This document shows positions 55,894-59,746 of a stretch of 59,746 nt of DNA, piece by piece. The first letter of the stretch is position 1, and the number at the start of each line of letters is the position of its first letter. The notes below the pieces were generated by a model. The model was given only the letters and a program-made list of their open reading frames with translations, had not been told where the DNA came from and did not search any database. Made by a program: the position numbers and the translations under genes. Location: positions 1-59,746 of the forward strand of contig JABANP010000318.1 in the NCBI GenBank assembly GCA_013115135.1, given 5' to 3'. The DNA is from Perkinsus olseni (lineage: Eukaryota; Perkinsozoa; Perkinsida; Perkinsidae).

Positions 55894-56768
55894 CGGCCAG
55901 CCCAGCTAGGACCTACACCCGGATATTGGGGCAGGTCCAGGCTCACCCGTAGTCTCGGTTAGTGGGTAGGGTGGGATTGATCGGCTCACGCAAAGGCTGC
56001 AGAGCCGCTCAGATTGGGATACTAGAAGGAAAGAGAGAGGACTAGGGGCTAGTCACGTCGTCCTCTATGGCGAGGCGCAGACCAGCCACCGGGAGTCCTG
56101 CGGCTATGACCGCATTATCTTCAAGACAAATTGATCGACTCGCGCAGAGGCTGCAGGGTCGATCAAATCGTTACCGAGAAAACATGAAGACAAACTGACA
56201 GACGAAAGGTGGCTCGGGTTCACGCGTCTAGCAGAACCGCCTCCCTTTCGTCGAGGAAGATATACCGCGGTAGTACCGCGACAGTACCAGAATAATACAC
56301 CCTGACCACGATCAGTATTACGAGAAGGTGAATCCGTCCTGGCTAGCGCTCTAGCCAATGTTGCTAGCACACAAATATTGTCCCCTTTCGCGCCGGTTTC
56401 ACCGTCGATAAAACCCTGCGGGATTTACCTCAGTAGTAAGGCAAGGCTTGTCCTGCCGCGCAAACCTTGCAGGAACGCTCGCAGTGAACGTTGATAAGGC
56501 TAAGCCGACCCGCTTGCCTGGCCTGTCCATTCGGAAGCTCCCCTGGTGGTCACCAGTGGTGACCTACCCCCCCGTGACACCACAGCCGCCATTCCCGCGC
56601 CCGCCCTCGGTGACGTGACGTCGGTGGAGGCTCTTCTAGCTGCGGATGGGCGTAGGAGCCTTCAGCTAGTTGTAACCTAGTGTCCGCTTTCTGAAGTATA
56701 CGGGATGCTCAACAACTTAGGGTTATATTATTCTGTTCCCGAACTGCGTTTAGCAGATCCTACTCGCC
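55894..56768. other. intergenic stretch with an imperfect direct repeat
   Basis: About 35 bp around 55977-56012 (ttgatcggctcacgcaaagg ctgcag) recurs at about 56129-56164 (ttgatcgactcgcgcagagg ctgcag). Otherwise no coding or RNA gene seen; it precedes the secreted-protein gene at 56769 and should hold its promoter. Confidence 0.45.
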
Positions 56769-58451
56769 ATGCGAGGACCTCTCCTACTCACCGGTCTACT
56801 TGGCGTCGCGACGGCAGCGGCGGTGGAACAAGCCCAACACCACTACGAGTTCCATCTTGAAACCAGGCTGCACTGTATCGAGAGCCTCCGAGACTCTCAC
56901 GGCAAGCCTCCAGCTTGCAGCAAGTCTGTCGCTATGGAGACTGCTGGCCTCACCCTACCCGGTATGGAGGATGGCACTCTCACGACCAGGTCCCATGTGA
57001 TCATAGCAAGTGATGGTTCGGAGGTGAGAGTCGAAGCTCACCCAAGCTACCCTTACCAGTACTTCATGAGAACTGCGGACCGTGAATCGGTTAGAGTGGA
57101 AAGGTTGATCAACGGCGAGGCTGTCTTTATCGGCAGTCGGGCTTCCTCGGCTGATACAAAACCGATGCCGCTCTGTTCATCAAGGACACTCGAAGACGAC
57201 GGGTGGACCTTCCGAGGGATTTCGGAGAAGGATGGTATGGAAGTTAATGAGTGGTTCAAGCAGAGTTTTGACGGCGTGGACCAGTCGACAGGCGCTAACT
57301 ATTCCGCTATCTACATGGCTAACCTAGGGCCGGACACCTGGACGCTGTACATGGACAAGAAGAACCAGAAGCCCATCAGGATTGTTGCCACCAACGGCAG
57401 GCATGGTCATGTGGTCCACCAGGAGATGCGCATCTTGAGCTTTGAGAAGAGAGATCATCATCTTGCTGTGGAAGATGCACGACAGCGCATGTATGAACTG
57501 TACCAGGTATCTCCGCCAGAGGGAGCTCTGTTTTCGGCCACTGAAGCTGATGATGACCATGATAACGAGGCGACTGAGGATGATAGCAGCTTCTCGAACC
57601 TGCGCGCTAGTCTCCTCTCCGGGTACATACCTCCCTACTCGAGTGAGGTACCCAAGGCGACCCCTGGCTGGCACGCCGCGGACTGCGCCCATCTGAAGTA
57701 ATTCCTTTCTTCACTGTTGAAGAGGGAACCGCCGCTCATGAGTACTTCCAAAAGCTCAACGCTCCAAGGCGGCTGATGACGCTTTTCGAGTTCCAATACC
57801 CAACTACGTGCAAAAACAGCACGAACAAGGACGAGCTCTGCCTCTTCGTATCAGCCGATGGGAGTGGCTTTCCAGGCAAGCTTCAGTCTCAGCGTTGGCA
57901 TTCGCCTTCCCGACGTTAACAAGCCAGGCCGAGTAGCCGAACTAGCTCTGGCCGTGTCACTGTCGTTGGCACCAGACAACAAGAACTTGGTGCTTGACCT
58001 GTCAGTGAAGGCCTCCGGTTGCGCTGTGGTTTGGGAGTTGGGTGAAGGTATCTCCATCTCTATCACGGTCTGCCTTACGGCTAAGGGAGGTGTACACTAC
58101 TCCAACAGCACTCTGTCCTTCGCTGCCTCCGTCGGGGCCTCCATCTCCTTTGACGTCAACTTGCCTGTCATCGGTAGCATCATCGACTTCACTATCAACG
58201 GGGAACTCGGGTGCACAGCGGCGCCGAACAATACCGTGACGGCCTATGGGAAGATTGGTGTGAGCCACTCGGTCCTGATAGCCGGAGCCAGCATCACCTT
58301 CGACATTGTTGCTGCTACTGCTGATCATCTCCCAAATAAGTGGCAGTTTTCCTCGGGAGTTACCCTCTCCGCCTGGATTAGCCTCATTTTCTGGCGACCT
58401 CATTGGAACCATCGTTATCTGCTCTGGTCTGTCGGCCCCGTCACATTTTAG
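56769..58451 (+). CDS. large putative secreted protein with beta-rich C-terminal half
   Basis: ATG 56769 starts MRGPLLLTGLLGVATAAAVE, a clear signal peptide. The N-terminal half (to about 57600) includes HHYEFHLETRLHCIESLRD, EDDGWTFRGISEKDGMEVN, TWTLYMDKKNQKPIRIVATN and LAVEDARQRMYELYQVSPP; the WTLYMDKKxxxPIR pattern resembles the N-terminal domains that precede some secreted cysteine proteases. A GTGAGG...CTGAAG intron (56 nt) leads to IPFFTVEEGTAAHEYFQKL, and a 28-nt interval GTATCA...TTTCCAG (57848-57875) joins DELCLF to ASFSLSVGIRLPD. The C-terminal half is an alternating hydrophobic, glycine-serine-rich series (LALAVSLSLAPDNKNLVLDL, FDVNLPVIGSIIDFTING), as in beta-barrel or beta-helix proteins. 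No catalytic centre seen. Function unknown. Confidence 0.7.
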
Positions 58452-59408
58452 TGCGTGACATTTCTGGGACAGTCCGGCGTAGTCTAACACTCATCACTTG
58501 ACCTCGTTCATAATTCCAGCCACATGTGGAAGTATACGCTCGTCTACTTAGTATCGCCATGGCTGAAGATCAGATTGTGAGTTCGCTCACGTTTGATGAA
58601 TCTTGACAACAACCCCGATAATGTGTCGTTATGGCGACCATGACATTTATCTCGAATTTATTTCAGTTCACATTAACATGAATAATTATATTCCGTCCGG
58701 AAATTTGTGCTCATGTGTACGTGGCTCTCCTAGCCTCTCTGAGGCAGGTTTTTATGACACACAACAGAGTGAAATCGCCCAGCTGTGGGTGGCGTGGCAC
58801 AAACTTCCCGACGGTTGGTTCAGTAAACTCAGTCTGTCGGCCCTAAAGCCATTCTTGCTTATTCGTTCTCTGTGGCGTAATGGACGGTTGATTATGGGAC
58901 TTTCTTTTCTTCCATTCGGTAGTTGCGTTGGGAGTTGGTCGGCGCTCCCGACAACTCACGGCTCGGGAGACAGCCATGATGGCTGAGCCATCTCAATCTC
59001 CGGCAGTCAGTTTCCACCTATCGATTCAATACGAGTGAACGACCTTGGGTTGCGGTTACAACCGAGAGCGTCCAAAACACGCATTTGCTACGCTTTTCTG
59101 TCGCGCTCTACACGACCGTGCTGCAAGGCTTCCCTAGCTTCTACCAGACCAAAGCAAGGGGGTATGAATCGCGGGCTCTTCCGAGCGAGAAAATTGTTAT
59201 TGACTGTGAACGCAGCTCTAATGCACGATCATCGCACTAGGGTTCCCATCGAACAATACATGATGTCGATCGGTGATAAAAAGACTGATTAGGCTGCACG
59301 AACTTATAAACATTCAAGGACAGCGGAAGGCTGCTCCTCGACATCAAAATTCATCTCTACTGGCGTTCACAGATACCTTCGGAAATAATAAGCTTTATTC
59401 TGGCTCGT
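58452..59408. other. stretch without a supported gene
   Basis: A plus frame 58603-58986 has an ATG but in-frame support is only its length. No repeat or RNA gene recognised. Confidence 0.35.
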
Positions 59409-59746
59409 CTATAAATTTGCTTTAAGGAGGAAGGAATTGGGCAAGTGACAATCCCAGTTGTAGAGGACATCGTGACTGAGCCTTCTTCTCACATGTGTTG
59501 CACGGCAAAGTGCGTTCGACTCATCATCATCGTCTAGTAGACCAGCACCTTCATCACCACCGGCGGCGGCTCTTTGACGTCTTCTTCTCCACGAAGCAAG
59601 ACTCCAGACTCGTTGCTTCTGAACCTTCGATCTCTCCAAAATCGAATAGGTGGGCACTTTTTCAACAGACGAGTGCATGGTTGGTACTTCAGCGAGTATA
59701 ACCCCATCGCAAAGCGGGTAGTAGATCGCATAGAAAAAAATTCCTT
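59409..59746 (-). CDS. tandem secreted-protein family, member 5 (cut by window edge)
   Basis: The C-terminal third of a fifth family member; the 5' part lies beyond the window. It shows AIYYPLCDGVILAEVPT, then YSILERSKVQKQRV, the basic aromatic WSLASWRRRRQRAAAG, GLLDDDDESNALC, HVRRRLSHDVLYNWDCHLP and the stop at 59409. It is about 8 kb from member 4 and separated from it by other genes, so the family is not confined to one array. An extra cysteine (NWDCHLP) replaces the usual R. Confidence 0.85.
   Translation of the reverse strand, partial: GIFFYAIYYPLCDGVILAEVPTMHSSVEKVPTYSILERSKVQKQRVWSLASWRRRRQRAAAGGDEGAGLLDDDDESNALCRATHVRRRLSHDVLYNWDCHLPNSFLLKANL

Overview
The window is a piece of a protist nuclear genome. 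Nearly every gene is split by many short GT-AG introns (about 45-60 nt), base composition is balanced, genes are dense on both strands, and several genes are flagellar, cytoskeletal or secretory. My best inference is an alveolate close to Perkinsus. That rests on gene architecture and general knowledge, not on a diagnostic marker. Exon models were built by hand from reading frames, GT/AG sites and phase; exons marked unresolved should be treated as approximate.

Layout. 1-2 kb: degenerate, retroelement-like sequence. 2.1-3.2 kb: a secreted-protein gene (minus). 3.3-10.2 kb, mostly plus: D-glycerate 3-kinase, several unrecognised small genes and an RluA-type pseudouridine synthase, with one unrecognised gene on the minus strand. 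10.4-26.4 kb, minus: a secreted 180-aa protein, a mitochondrial enoyl-CoA hydratase family enzyme, a member of a fungal-type family often mislabelled geranylgeranyl pyrophosphate synthetase, a protein with about 13 CCHC zinc knuckles, RIB43A (axonemal doublet protein), a mitochondrial-type hypothetical, two paralogous RG-rich genes, a CAAX-box protein and dynactin subunit 5. 26.7-44.1 kb, plus: importin alpha, a nucleotide-sugar transporter, an FCP1-type RNA polymerase II CTD phosphatase, a carotenoid cleavage oxygenase and a P-loop ATPase. 45.4-51.4 kb, minus: four tandem copies of a secreted-protein family with about 1.7-kb period; a fifth copy is cut by the right window edge. 53.3-58.5 kb, plus: a DUF7802-like membrane protein and a large secreted protein.

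Most notable signals. (1) A short motif, TTTCGTGGCGCGCG, occurs at least seven times, and five copies fall inside well-supported introns of five unrelated genes, in both orientations relative to the gene. This suggests an introner-like element family. (2) A tandem secreted family shares a signal peptide, conserved cysteines, a DGxYxGSR beta unit, an aromatic-basic stretch and an acidic DDESN C-terminal signature. (3) Zinc-knuckle exons are tandemly duplicated, with the intron interrupting the knuckle. (4) The first exon of two paralogous genes is about 98% identical exactly up to the splice junction, while the rest has diverged. (5) The FCP1 gene carries a roughly 2-kb intron full of palindromic and retroelement-like sequence, in a genome where introns are usually about 50 nt.
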